Part shown: positions 45,529-56,600 of the stretch, piece after piece
How the letters are laid out: every line of letters starts with the position of its first letter
Numbering within the stretch: the stretch's first letter is position 1
DNA from: Nansenia antarctica
Taxonomy: Eukaryota; Chordata; Actinopteri; Argentiniformes; Microstomatidae
Direction: 5' to 3'
NCBI GenBank assembly: GCA_963989245.1
Contig: OZ022342.1
Span: 20,396,239 to 20,460,238 of the forward strand
DNA: 64,000 bases
Notes under the pieces: model-generated
Seen by the model: the letters and a program-made list of their open reading frames with translations, nothing else
Told to the model about the DNA's origin: nothing
Database searches by the model: none
Position numbers and translations under genes: made by a program

Positions 45529-45659
45529 TTATGTGGCCCTGCCCAGCCCGTGCCACTGTTTGACCAGCTCCTGGGGAGTGTTGACCATGTCCCTCCAGTG
45601 CTGCAGCTGTGGTCCGCGGGCGTACATTAAGGGCCCCAACACCACCAGGCCCAGAGCAC
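45529..45659 (-). CDS. Candidate terminal exon of an unrecognised minus-strand gene
   Basis: After the acceptor CCTCAG (45660-45665) the minus strand reads ALGLVVLGPLMYARGPQLQH, then WRDMVNTPQELVKQWHGL, and stops at TAA 45531-45529. It has a good acceptor, balanced codon use and a hydrophobic start, but I do not recognise the protein and see no upstream exon between 45666 and 46361. It could be a displaced exon left by the rearrangements. The copy at 1580-1709 lost the acceptor. Confidence 0.35.
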
Positions 45660-45665
45660 CTGAGG

Positions 45666-45674
45666 AGGGAGGGA

Positions 45675-45706
<32 letters not shown>

Positions 45707-46361
45707 GAGAGTAGTCTGTATTAGAGTCTCTGGTGAATCCCTTCCCTAGAATCTTCATTTTGTGTAGCTTTTTGCTTCACTTTGTGCTGCACACGCATGG
45801 CTATGACAATGACAATACTATGCTGGCTGCACATCCCTGATTAATGTGATCACATAGTAGCTCATAACTGTATATACCTCTAAACTAAAATGATGTTTAC
45901 AATACCGTCTCTGCACATACTGTATATTATATAGTTACCTATCACTATCACTATCATTATTGTTTTATTTATATCATGTTCTTATATCACTATTTGCACT
46001 TTTGGTTGGATGCTAAACTGCCTTTTGTTGTATAGTACTTGTACTCTGCTATGACAATAAAGTTGAATCTAATCTATACAACATAATTTACACTGCTGGC
46101 TACATCACTAGTTAGAATGGTTGTATACATTGTCATTTAGAAACTTAAATAGAACATCAAGGAGTTTAATGGATACATGTCACAGTTGACAATGTGATGA
46201 TGTAACAAACAAGGACCACACAACTGGGGTTCTGGAACCAGTTCTAAATGACATTAATTTCATTTACCTGCAATCCTCTGCATAGACCACACACGTTATT
46301 ACTATCAAGAATATCCAAAGCTAAAATATTAGATTTCTTCTCAACTTCTCTTCAACGAAAT
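45666..46361. other. 5' flank of the PABP gene
   Basis: Just outside the inverted duplication. It contains CA runs (45678-45706), sequence ending TATGACAATAAAGTTGAATC (near 46050) that resembles 3' ends of common fish repeats, and the direct repeat of 45001-45100 at 46078-46165. No clear TATA box or CpG-rich promoter is visible. Confidence 0.4.
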
Positions 46362-48496
46362 ATGGATATGGCCTCCTTGTATGTTGGAGATCTCCACCAG
46401 GATACCACTGAGACAATGTTGCATGAGAAATTCAGCTCTGCTGGTGCAATTATCTCCATCATAGTGTGCAGGGACAAGATCACCCAACGATCCCTTGGGT
46501 ATGCCTATGTCAACTTTCAACAGCACGCTGACGCAGAGCTTGCCCTGGACACCATGAACTTCGATGACCTCAAAAGAAGACCTATGCGCATCATGTGGTT
46601 TCAGCCTGACCCTTCACTGAGGAAGAGTGGGGTAGGAAATGTTTTCATCAAGAACTTGGAGGAATCTATTGACAGCCAGGTCCTCTACGACACGTTTTCT
46701 ACCTTTGGAAAGGTCCTTTCCTGTAAGGTTGTTTGTGATGAGAATGGCCAATCTAAAGGCCATGGCTATGTGCAGTTTGAGTGCCAGGAGGCTGCTGAGA
46801 GAGCCATTAAAAGGCTGAATGGCATGCTGTTCAATGAAAAATTAGTGTTTATTGGACACTTCAAATCTAGAAAAGAACGAGAGGCTGAACATGGAGCCAG
46901 GGCCAGAGAGTTCACCAATGTGTACATCAAAAACTTTGGAAAGGATATGGATGACCAAAAACTGAAGGAAAAGTTTGAAATATGTGGACCAACCCTGAGT
47001 GTCCGGGTCATGACTGATGACAATGGTCAGTCCCGGGGTTTCGGCTTTGTTAGCTTCAAAAGTCATGAGGATGCCCAGAAGGCCGTTGACGACATGAATG
47101 GTATGAAGATCAACGGGAGAAAGGTCTATGTGGGCCGTGCCCAGAAGAGAGGAGAGCGCCAGACTCTGCTGAAGCGCCAGTTTGAACACATGAAGCATGA
47201 GCGTATGACCAGATACCAGGTTTGTGGCTTCCAGTTCTCTGTTACTAACACAGAAGTTGATATTACTTATACATAATTATTGTTGATGTATTTGAGGTAT
47301 GAAAAACATTTCACTAAACAGAGTTTCTCTCTACCAGGGTGTCAATCTGTACGTGAAGAACCTGGATGATGGCTTGGATGATGAGCGTCTGCACAAAGCG
47401 TTCTCCTTCTTTGGAACGATCACCAGTGCAAAGGTGATGATGGAAGGTCAACGCAGCAAGGGCTTTGGCTTTGTGTGCTTCTCCTCCCCTGAGGACGCCA
47501 CCAAGGCTGTGACTGAGATGAACGGCCGCATTGTGGCCACCAAGCCGCTGTATGTGACCCTGGCTCAGCGCAGGGAGGATCGCCAAGCACAGCACCAGGC
47601 GTTTATCACAAACCAGTACAGTGTCTGCGCCATGCCCAACCTTGTCAACAACCCCTACCAGCCTGCTCCACCATCTGGATACGTCATGGCTCCCATTCCA
47701 CAGGCCCAGACCTGTGCTGCCTACTACCTCCCCAACCAGCTGGCTCAGCTGAGACTTGCTCCTGGCTGGGCCACCCAGAGTGTGCAACCTCAATACTTCC
47801 AGAACATGCCCTACATCATGCCTCAGACTTTCAGTTCTATGAACCCCACACCGTCCCAGGATCCCTGTATGATTACCTCTCAGCAAATCGGTCAGTATAT
47901 TTATTGAAGCAACCCTGCACATACAGTAGATGTGTGACTTAGACCAATATCAGAACATTTACAATGAATATACTTTTGATTCTTACGCACACAGCCACTC
48001 AGGCTTTGAGACAGCGTCCTGCCAGTGCAAATGCAGCTACAGCCAGGATGCGCACTGTGCCCCAGAACAAGCATGCAGCTGGTGACTACCCACAGCAGCA
48101 CATGGCTCCCCAGACACAGGTCCCCATGCAGCAGCAGCCTGCTGTGCTGACTGCCTCCATGCTGGCTGCCACTCCTCCTGAGGAGCAGAAACAGCTGCTG
48201 GGTGAGTCTACTTGTTAGATCTTTAGATCCCCGTTAGCTATCCTGTATAATAACTGTTACTGATTGTTTGATTCTCCATCCCTCCAGGTGAGCATCTCTT
48301 CCAACTTATCCAGAAAACACACCCCAGTCTAGCTGCCAAGCTCACAGGGATGGTGCTGGAGATGGACAACTCTGAACTTCTCCACATGCTGGAGGCTCCA
48401 GACTCCCTGAGCTCCAAGGTGGATGAAGCGGTCGCTGCACTGCAGGCACACTGGGCTAAGGAGGCTGCACAGAACTCTGACCCCCTCTCAGCTTGA
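46362..48496 (+). CDS. Cytoplasmic poly(A)-binding protein, PABPC1-like
   Basis: join(46362..47219, 47338..47890, 47995..48201, 48288..48496) gives 608 residues; human PABPC1 has about 636. Four RRMs are complete, with RNP2/RNP1 pairs LYVGDLH/GYAYVNFQ, VFIKNLE/GHGYVQFE, VYIKNFG/GFGFVSFK and LYVKNLD/GFGFVCFS. A PABC (MLLE) domain closes the protein (ASMLAATPPEEQKQLLGEHL to LEMDNSELLHMLE). The protein binds mRNA poly(A) tails and, through RRM2 and MLLE, translation and deadenylation factors. RRM1-3 are in one exon, where vertebrate PABPC genes have several introns, yet the introns at RYQ/GVNL, QQI/ATQ and LLG/EHL remain. The start MDMASLYVGDLH is shorter than usual. The divergent linker suggests a germline or embryonic-type paralogue, but this is not proven. 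Confidence 0.9.
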
Positions 48497-49671
48497 GTTC
48501 AAAGCGATTAAGACGAGGGATAGACAGAGAAAAGAAGAGTAGATAGACAGAAAAGAAGGGTAGATAGACAGAGAAAAGAAGAGTAGATAGACAGAGAAAA
48601 GAAGAGTAGATAGACAGAGAAAAGAAGAGTAGATAGACAGAAAAGAAGGGTAGATAGACTCGTGACGAGGGATGGAGATCCAGACATTAAAACCTACTCC
48701 TCCTACGACATTGAAAAACCTTTTCTAACATTGAACAACTTTACATTTTCAAAATATTATTAATAAATTAGTTCATTACCAAATGAACAAAATGTCTATT
48801 TTGCTATGCCTGAATGCCTTTTACTGTGTCAGTGATCAGAATATCAACAGTGTTGTACTGTACAAAGACTTGATAGTTATGCATTTTGCATTGTATATCT
48901 TGGAAAGTCATTTGAATGAAATACCGCTGGCTGTGATCAATTCTCAAACTGTCTTCAGAGGCCAAAACATCTCTGTGCTTATAGATCTGGGCCAAACCAT
49001 AACATTTCTCTACAGAACATAATATGGAGTGATGATAGCTGTGGCACTGGTGCATGGAGGAGTATTAGGTTCTTTATGTTTCTGAGAGGCTCTAATCTAC
49101 ACCTACATACATCACCACCCACTCTCCAAGAAGTAGCAGATCCGGATTTGCAGTGGAATTGTATATCAATGCCTTACTTACAATGCCTAAGTTTCTTATT
49201 TTTTGTGAAGCCAATGGGGAATGTATCACAAAGGCCAGCTTCTACTTATCAACTGTACATGTCATAAAGATCAGCGAGTCACATTCTCTGCTTAAGCTGA
49301 GTTTACAAGATTTTTTATATTTATTTAATGTTTAAAGATTTACAAATGCCTTTGTATTTTTTTTTTTTTACAGATGTATACATCTTTTTAATATACTGTA
49401 TATGGATTACACATTTTACCCAGATTTAATTTATAAATCTGAGCCAAAAGCTCAATCTGAGCCAAGGTTAATAATACATAATACATGATTTAAGTCTTAA
49501 ACATATGTTTTCAACTTAATATTTTCTAAGTGACAAAAATAAATATTTAAATCAAATCTAAATATTGCACTCATTAATGTGTTTTATTTCATTGAAATAA
49601 TTTCTTACACATGGATGACCAGCCAAGTAGCCTATCACTGAACTATTATATCATACCTTGTACTAATCCAA

Positions 49672-49709
<38 letters not shown>

Positions 49710-49922
49710 TAATAATAATACATTAGACTTATATAGCGCTTTTCTAGACACTCAAAGACGCTTTACAAACTGAAAAGATCGAGTAGTAAAATATAGAGAA
49801 ACCAATTCTGACAGTTCATCATTTTAAAGTCAGAGTAGTACTGTGGTCACATCAGGGAAACAATTGATATGTCTGAACCAACAAAATGGATGAATGCATA
49901 CATGTACTATATGCTATTAGTC
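48497..49922. other. 3' UTR of the PABP gene and intergenic DNA
   Basis: A short tandem repeat of GATAGACAGA with AAAGAAGAGTA or AAAGAAGGGTA (about 48525-48660) lies in the 3' UTR. AATAAA at 48762-48767 is a candidate polyadenylation signal. Farther on the DNA is AT-rich, with a T run near 49357-49369, a (TAA)n microsatellite and, at about 49727-49770, a TTATATAGCGCTTTTCTAGAC segment typical of a dispersed fish repeat 3' end. Confidence 0.6.
49676..49722. repeat. TAA microsatellite
   Basis: About 15 units of (TAA)n with one AAC interruption. It is followed by the dispersed-repeat sequence ATAGCGCTTTTCTAGACACT. Confidence 0.9.
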
Positions 49923-51929
49923 TCATTCCCGAATCTCCAGCTTTCCCTCTGTGATCCTCCAACTCCATAGTGGGCATCCGTCGGGGGCAGGGATGCAGCG
50001 AAGCCACGAGCCTGACTCCTCTATTTCCTGTTGGAAGGACACCAGCTTCCTGTCCAGAGTCTCCAGACTGAAGGCCTTGGCAGAAATCTTAATGTGAAAC
50101 GTGAAACATAATGTAACAACATGCAGATAATCAGGTTTTTTTAAAGCCCACTCAGTGTGTTTTATTTGACATATTTACTAATGGCATTACAATTGTCAAG
50201 TGAATCCTTCTTTAAATTGTATGACCAAAATATGATTTTGTTTTATTTAAGTTATACATTAATATATTGATAACAGATATTCATTTTAAGTAGTCATACT
50301 GAGAGTGAGGGTTTCTGTTCCCTACCACTTCCACCAGCATGACTAAATGCTAGCCCTGAGCCTAGCCAACGGACGCTCAAGAACGCAAATATGATTGATG
50401 CACCTCAGCAAGTCTCACATCCAAAAACCTGAACTATCCTTTCAGTGTAAAGCAAAAAGAGTCCCCTAAATAAAGAGAAATATTGTCAAGAAATGACATG
50501 ATGGAAAGGACACACCTCTCCTCACCCATGAGCAAAATATTATTTTGCTAAAGTTGGTTGGCCTTAAACTGAGGACTGTGTGGTCTAATGAGATAAGAAA
50601 TGGCAAAACATTAGATCATGAACCCTCAAGAACCAATATTTGATGATGCCAAAATGATGTAATGCATTTTTAAATATTGCTGCTTCGGTTTGTACTTTAG
50701 GGTGACAAGAAACATCGAAAGTCTTTATTGGGTCTTAGTTGCCATAACACAGTGTTGGAACCACTCTATTAGGGAGATAGTCAGTAGATAGTCAAACAGA
50801 GGCACAGTGAAACCTTCCAGACCCATTTAACCCTTTAGAATGCCTGCTTGTTCAGTCATCAAAGATGGAAAAAGCAGAACAGACCCTGTCATCTATAATA
50901 ACCTGGATTTAACTGACAGTGAAAGTAAAGATAGGTATTCATATTATTATTTGTTGAACTGCAATGCAGTTTGTGAACAAAATGCTTTCATGCAACCGCA
51001 GTCTTACCTGCTCACTGATCCCTATGGCAACGTGGCCCTCTTTCACCTGGCGGCGATCACGGATTCTCAGACATTCCCCGCCAATGTTCTCGATCCATAT
51101 GTCAACACCTAGAATAAGCATTCACAGGACAGTGATTTTTTGACCAATCATACTTGACCTTAAATCCTTTGGATTAAGTAGCTACATACATGACACGTAA
51201 ACCAGTCAAATACTTTGCTTGGGAGGAGCTGAAAAAAACTGAATTCTGTTTTTCCTTCAGGTTTCCTTAAATTCTCGTCAATGGTGCAAGCTAGCATAGG
51301 CAACAACTCTGCAAAATAGTACACCTGGTCAGATAATAATAATAACTTTTATTTGTATAGCACTTTTCCTGCAAACGTTCCAGCTCAAATGGTTGCTTGT
51401 TGTTATGTGCAGATGACGCACATAGCAACAAGCAACCATTCTACGGGCATATGGGGGGAGTGTTCTTGCAATGTAGCATCCAATGTAATTGCGAGCAGAT
51501 TCTCCAGCTCTGTCCAGTTCAACCCAAGCCAGAACAGCTAAAATAAAAAAATAAAAAATCCTCCAGACCTCCAAAAGAGTCGTGAGAACAGCATGATTTG
51601 GAGGTATGGCTATGCAAGACCAGGGATGACCAGCCGGTAGAAAAACATGTTATACCTCAGGAATAGAATGAAGTTGCCTATGAGGCTGCACTGATCTAGT
51701 TTGGGGATTTTCTCCTAATGGTTAGCAGGATTTGGGAGAGGGCAAACTGATCCTAGAGTGTAAACAGACGACCTCTATCTATCCAGAGAGCTCACTTACC
51801 CTCAAAGCAAAGGGATGGCGGCTGATTGGTGGAGGCCATCCATTCCAGGTTGAAGCTCTGTCCATCCGTCTGGCTGTTGTAGGAGGAGAAGACCCCGGAG
51901 CTGAGGTCATCAGACCCATGATCAGAGTC
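49923..51929 (-). CDS. Last three exons of an unrecognised gene (partial)
   Basis: Minus-strand exons 51929-51800, 51108-51008 and 50087-49923 have good splice sites and matching phases. They read DSDHGSDDLSSGVFSSYNSQ, then TDGQSFNLEWMASTNQPP, then GVDIWIENIGGECLRIRDRR, then KEGHVAIGISEQ, then ISAKAFSLETLDRKLVSFQQ, then EIEESGSWLRCIPAPDGCPL, ending in KLEIRE and a TGA at 49925-49923. About 131 residues are visible. The phase match across three exons and the conserved-looking tryptophans and acidic runs argue that it is real. I do not recognise the family. Upstream exons must lie beyond 51929, so the intron before this exon would contain the AACATT repeats and the whole 21-bp satellite, unless the next exon is outside the window. 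Confidence 0.65.
50088..51007. other. Intron of the unrecognised minus-strand gene
   Basis: AT-rich single-copy-looking sequence. No repeat or second gene was recognised. The reading frame at 50840-51112 on the plus strand overlaps exon 51008-51108 in antisense and is not considered a gene. Confidence 0.45.
51109..51799. other. Intron of the unrecognised minus-strand gene
   Basis: Contains AATAATAATAACTTTTATTT followed by GTATAGCACTTTTCCTGC (from about 51335), which resembles the 3' end of a dispersed fish retroelement, and an imperfect inverted pair ATGGTTGCTTGTTG / CAACAAGCAACCAT near 51390-51440. Otherwise featureless. Confidence 0.45.
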
Positions 51930-52539
51930 CTTTGGAGTAAACAGAGGTGTTGTTAAGTTTACATAATAGATACATTCTCAGATTCCTACCGATCACTTAT
52001 CCCCCTATTTATATTTATATCCCCCCTATTTATGTCATTCTTGTTTTTTATTACAGTATCTTGCTGTGTTTGATTGTTAGCACCTAGGGGTTGCATTTAA
52101 ATTTCGTTGTACATGTTACAATGACAATAAAGACCATTCATTACCTGCTAATATTATACTGTCTGGCCACACTCATACAGTAGAGTAAAGATAACACACT
52201 TCAGAGGGGTGATTACAATACGTGAGCTTAGAATTATAAGGTTCTATCTCCGTTTAGGGTAGTTCAGAGATATTAAGCGTCAAAGTTTTGACATTCCATT
52301 ATGTTTTGTGAGATAGAACCTTTGTATTTTATGAATTACTAACTAAAACATTTCAACATTTTTAAAAATATTTATGTAAAAAACTAAATTTTGACAAAAA
52401 TGGAGATAGAACCTTATAATTCTAACGTCACGAATACCTGCCAACCTAAGAGTTTGAGGTTGTTGGCTCTGAGGTAACTTGACTCTTATTTAAAATGCAT
52501 GACAGTGGGCGTAATGCAAGATCTACCAGGACTCGACAT
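51930..52539. other. Non-coding DNA between the minus-strand exon and the repeat block
   Basis: Contains a segment ending AATTTCGTTGTACATG and ACAATGACAATAAAGACC (about 52100-52137), a common dispersed repeat end. An inverted pair around 52230-52250 and 52405-52425 (TTATAAGGTTCTATCTCC and its complement) could be a short MITE-like hairpin of about 200 bp. No gene. Confidence 0.4.
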
Positions 52540-53653
52540 TAACAGTTTGTTAATCCTAGAACATTCTGGGAACTTCCCACTGAAAACATTTTCAAGAACA
52601 TTAGGGCATAATGTTCTAGCAATGTTGTCACTTAACATTTTAAGAAGGTTATCACACAACATTTAAAAAATGTTTTTAGAGAACATTATCCTAAAACATG
52701 CTGGGAACTTCCCACTGAAAACGTTTTCAAGAACATTAGGGCATAATGTTCTAGCAATGTTGTCACTTAACATTTTAAGAAGGTTATCACACAACATTTA
52801 AAAAATGTTTTTAGAGAACGTTATCCTAGAACATTCTGGGAACTTAAAGAAAACTTCCCGCTGAAAACATTACGAGAACATTCTAGATAACATTCTTTGA
52901 ACATTTTTAGAACCAAAAATTGCTAGCTGGGAATGTTCTTCCTTTGTTATCGTGTAACATTGTGGGAACATTTTATAAAAGAACATTCTATAATCTGTTA
53001 CCTAAACAATGTCCCCAAAACATCCTTGGAATGTTGCAGGTAAAACGTTCTTCCTTTGTTTACATATCACATTACAGGAACATTCTAGAAAAAACGTTTT
53101 GTGATCTGAGGCATCAATAACATCCTGAAAACATTATCGAATGTTGCTTTGAAAATGTCCTTCCTTTGTTATCATGTAACATTGTGGGAACATTTTATAA
53201 AATAACATTCTATAATCTGTTACCTAAACAATGTCCCCGAAACATCCTTGGAATGTTGCAGGTAAAACGTTCTTCCTTTGTTTACATATCACATTACAGG
53301 AACATTCTAGAAAAAACGTTTTGTGATCTGAGGCATCAATAACATCCTGAAAACATTATCCGAATGTTGCTTTGAAAATGTCCATTCTTTGTTATCATGT
53401 AACATTGTGGGAACATTTTATAAAAGAACATTCTATAATCTGTTACCTAAACAATGTCCCCAAAACATCCTCAGAATGTTGCACCTAAAACGTTCTTACT
53501 TTGTTAACATTTAACGTTATAGGAACATTATTTGAAATGGTAAACATCCTTAAAATGCTCTTTGAACATTAGATGAAAACGTTTTCTTTAAAACATTAGC
53601 AGAACTTGTAGGGAATGTTAGCCAATGTTGTGGGAACATTCCCTGCTAGCTGG
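52540..53653. repeat. AACATT-rich block of long tandem repeats
   Basis: Two units of about 133 bp (52555-52687 and 52688-52825) share ACATTTTCAAGAACATTAGG or close variants. They are followed by two and a half units of about 215 bp from about 52930 (TTCTTCCTTTGTTATC…, CTATAATCTGTTACC…). Both families are built from variants of GAACATTCT. CTAGCTGGG occurs at 52922 and again at 53647, at the start of the 21-bp satellite. No coding potential. Confidence 0.85.
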
Positions 53654-56600
53654 GTTAAACCTTAGAATGTCTGGTTTAAACCTTAGAATGTCTGGTTTAA
53701 ACCTTAGAATGTCTGGTTTAAACCTTAGAATGTCTGGTTTAAATCTTAGAATGTCTGGTTTAAACCTTAGAATGTCTGGTTTAAACCTTAGAATGTCTGG
53801 TTTAAACCTTAGAATGTCTGGTTTGAACCTTAGAATGTCTGGTTTGAACATTAGAATGTCTGGTTTGAACCTTAGAATGTCTGGTTTAAACCTTAGAATG
53901 TCTGGTTTAAACCTTAGAATGTCTGGTTTAAACCTTAGAATGTCTGGTTTGAATCTTAGAATGTCTGGTTTGAACCTTAGAATGTCTGGTTTGAACCTTA
54001 GAATGTCTGGTTTGAATCTTAGAATGTCTGGTTTGAATCTTAGAATGTCTGGTTTGAATCTTAGAATGTCTGGTTTAAACCTTAGAATGTCTGGTTTACA
54101 TCTTTGAATGTCTGGTTTAAACCTTAGAATGTCTGGTTTGAACCTTAGAATGTCTGGTTTGAATCTTAGAATGTCTGGTTTAAACCTTAGAATGTCTGGT
54201 TTGAATCTTAGAATGTCTGGTTTAAACCTTAGAATGTCTGGTTTGAACATTAGAATGTCTGGTTTAAATCTTAGAATGTCTGGTTTGAATCTTAGAATGT
54301 CTGGTTTAAATCTTAGAATGTCTGGTTTGAATCTTAGAATGTCTGGTTTAAATCTTAGAATGTCTGGTTTATACCTTAGAATGTCTGGTTTGAACCTTAG
54401 AATGTCTGGTTTGAACCTTAGAATGTCTGGTTTGAATCTTAGAATGTCTGGTTTAAACCTTAGAATGTCTGGTTTGAATCTTAGAATGTCTGGTTTAAAC
54501 CTTAGAATGTCTGGTTTAAACCTTAGAATGTCTGGTTTAAATCTTAGAATGTCTGGTTTAAACCTTAGAATGTCTGGTTTGAACCTTAGAATGTCTGGTT
54601 TGAATCTTAGAATGTCTGGTTTAAACCTTAGAATGTCTGGTTTGAATCTTAGAATGTCTGGTTTAAACCTTAGAATGTCTGGTTTAAACCTTAGAATGTC
54701 TGGTTTAAATCTTAGAATGTCTGGTTTAAACCTTAGAATGTCTGGTTTGAATCTTAGAATGTCTGGTTTAAACCTTAGAATGTCTGGTTTAAATCTTAGA
54801 ATGTCTGGTTTAAACCTTAGAATGTCTGGTTTAAATCTTAGAATGTCTGGTTTAAACCTTAGAATGTCTGGTTTAAACCTTAGAATGTCTGGTTTAAATC
54901 TTAGAATGTCTGGTTTAAACCTTAGAATGTCTGGTTTAAACCTTAGAATGTCTGGTTTAAATCTTAGAATGTCTGGTTTAAACCTTAGAATGTCTGGTTT
55001 AAATCTTAGAATGTCTGGTTTAAACCTTAGAATGTCTGGTTTAAACCTTAGAATGTCTGGTTTGAACCTTAGAATGTCTGGTTTGAACCTTAGAATGTCT
55101 GGTTTGAACATTAGAATGTCTGGTTTGAACCTTAGAATGTCTGGTTTAAATCTTAGAATGTCTGGTTTAAATCTTAGAATGTCTGGTTTAAACCTTAGAA
55201 TGTCTGGTTTAAACCATAGAATGTCTGGTTTAAATCTTAGAATGTCTGGTTTAAACCTTAGAATGTCTGGTTTAAACCTTAGAATGTCTGGTTTAAACCT
55301 TAGAATGTCTGGTTTGAACCTTAGAATGTCTGGTTTGAACCTTAGAATGTCTGGTTTAAATCTTAGAATGTCTGGTTTAAACCTTAGAATGTCTGGTTTA
55401 AACCTTAGAATGTCTGGTTTAAATCTTAGAATGTCTGGTGTAAACCTTAGAATGTCTGGTTTAAACCTTAGAATGTCTGGTTTGAATCTTAGAATGTCTG
55501 GTTTAAACCTTAGAATGTCTGGTTTAAACCTTAGAATTTCTGGTTTAAATCATAGAATGTCTGGTTTAAACCTTAGAATGTCTGGTTTGAACCTTAGAAT
55601 GTCTGGTTTGAATCTTAGAATGTCTGGTTTAAACCTTAGAATGTCTGGTTTGAACCTTAGAATGTCTGGTTTAAACCTTAGAATGTCTGGTTTAAATCTT
55701 AGAATGTCTGGTTTAAACCTTAGAATGTCTGGTTTAACCCTTAGAATGTCTGGTTTGAACCTTAGAATGTCTGGTTTGAACATTAGAAAGTCTGGTTTAA
55801 ATCTTAGAATGTCTGGTTTGAATCTTAGAATGTCTGGTTTAAATCTGAGAATGTCTGGTTTGAATCTTAGAATGTCTGGTTTAAACCTTAGAATGTCTGG
55901 TTTGAATCTGAGAATGTCTGGTTTGAACCTTAGAATGTCTGGTTTGAATCTTAGAATGTCTGGTTTGAATCTTAGAATGTCTGGTTTGAATCTTAGAATG
56001 TCTGGTTTAAACCTTAGAATGTCTGGTTTAAATCTTAGAATGTCTGGTTTAAACCTTAGAATGTCTGGTTTGAACCTTAGAATGTCTGGTTTGAACCTTA
56101 GAATGTCTGGTTTAAACCTTAGAATGTCTGGTTCGAACCTCAGAATGTCTGGTTTGAATCTTAGAATGTCTGGTTTAAACCTTAGAATGTCTGGTTTGAA
56201 TCTTAGAATGTCTGGTTTAAACCTTAGAATGTCTGGTTTAAACCTTAGAATGCCTGGTTTGAATCTTAGAATGTCTGGTTTAAACCTTAGAATGTCTGGT
56301 TTGAATCTTAGAATGTCTGGTTTAAACCTTAGAATGTCTGGTTTGAATCTTAGAATGTCTGGTTTGAACCTTAGAATGTCTGGTTTGGACCTTAGAATGT
56401 CTGGTTTAAATCTTAGAATGTCTGGTTTAAACCTTAGAATGTCTGGTTTAAACCTTAGAATGTCTGGTTTAAATCTTAGAATGTCTGGTGTAAACCTTAG
56501 AATGTCTGGTTTAAACCTTAGAATGTCTGGTTTGAATCTTAGAATGTCTGGTTTAAACCTTAGAATGTCTGGTTTAAACCTTAGAATTTCTGGTTTAAAT

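Larger units (their letters stand above)
30336..45658 (-). repeat. Right arm of the large inverted duplication
   Basis: This is the reverse-complement partner of 1580-29022. It lacks the piggyBac (empty TTAA site near 35911), the second L2 (uninterrupted near 33470), the hAT-like insert in the minisatellite, and two of the three tandem units. Its spag9 exons run on the minus strand directly into exon E in the spacer, so the right arm plus spacer keeps the ancestral spag9 order. It therefore probably represents the parental arrangement at the centre. Confidence 0.93.

Noticed and set aside
46341..47922. Minus-strand frames opposite the PABP gene
   Set aside because: Antisense shadows; the plus-strand frame has four complete RRMs.
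50840..51112. 90-codon plus-strand frame
   Set aside because: It overlaps the minus-strand exon 51008-51108 that splices in phase with two others; no domain recognised in the plus frame.
53625..54107. Plus-strand open frame of SGLNLRM repeats
   Set aside because: Same satellite in another frame; no independent support.
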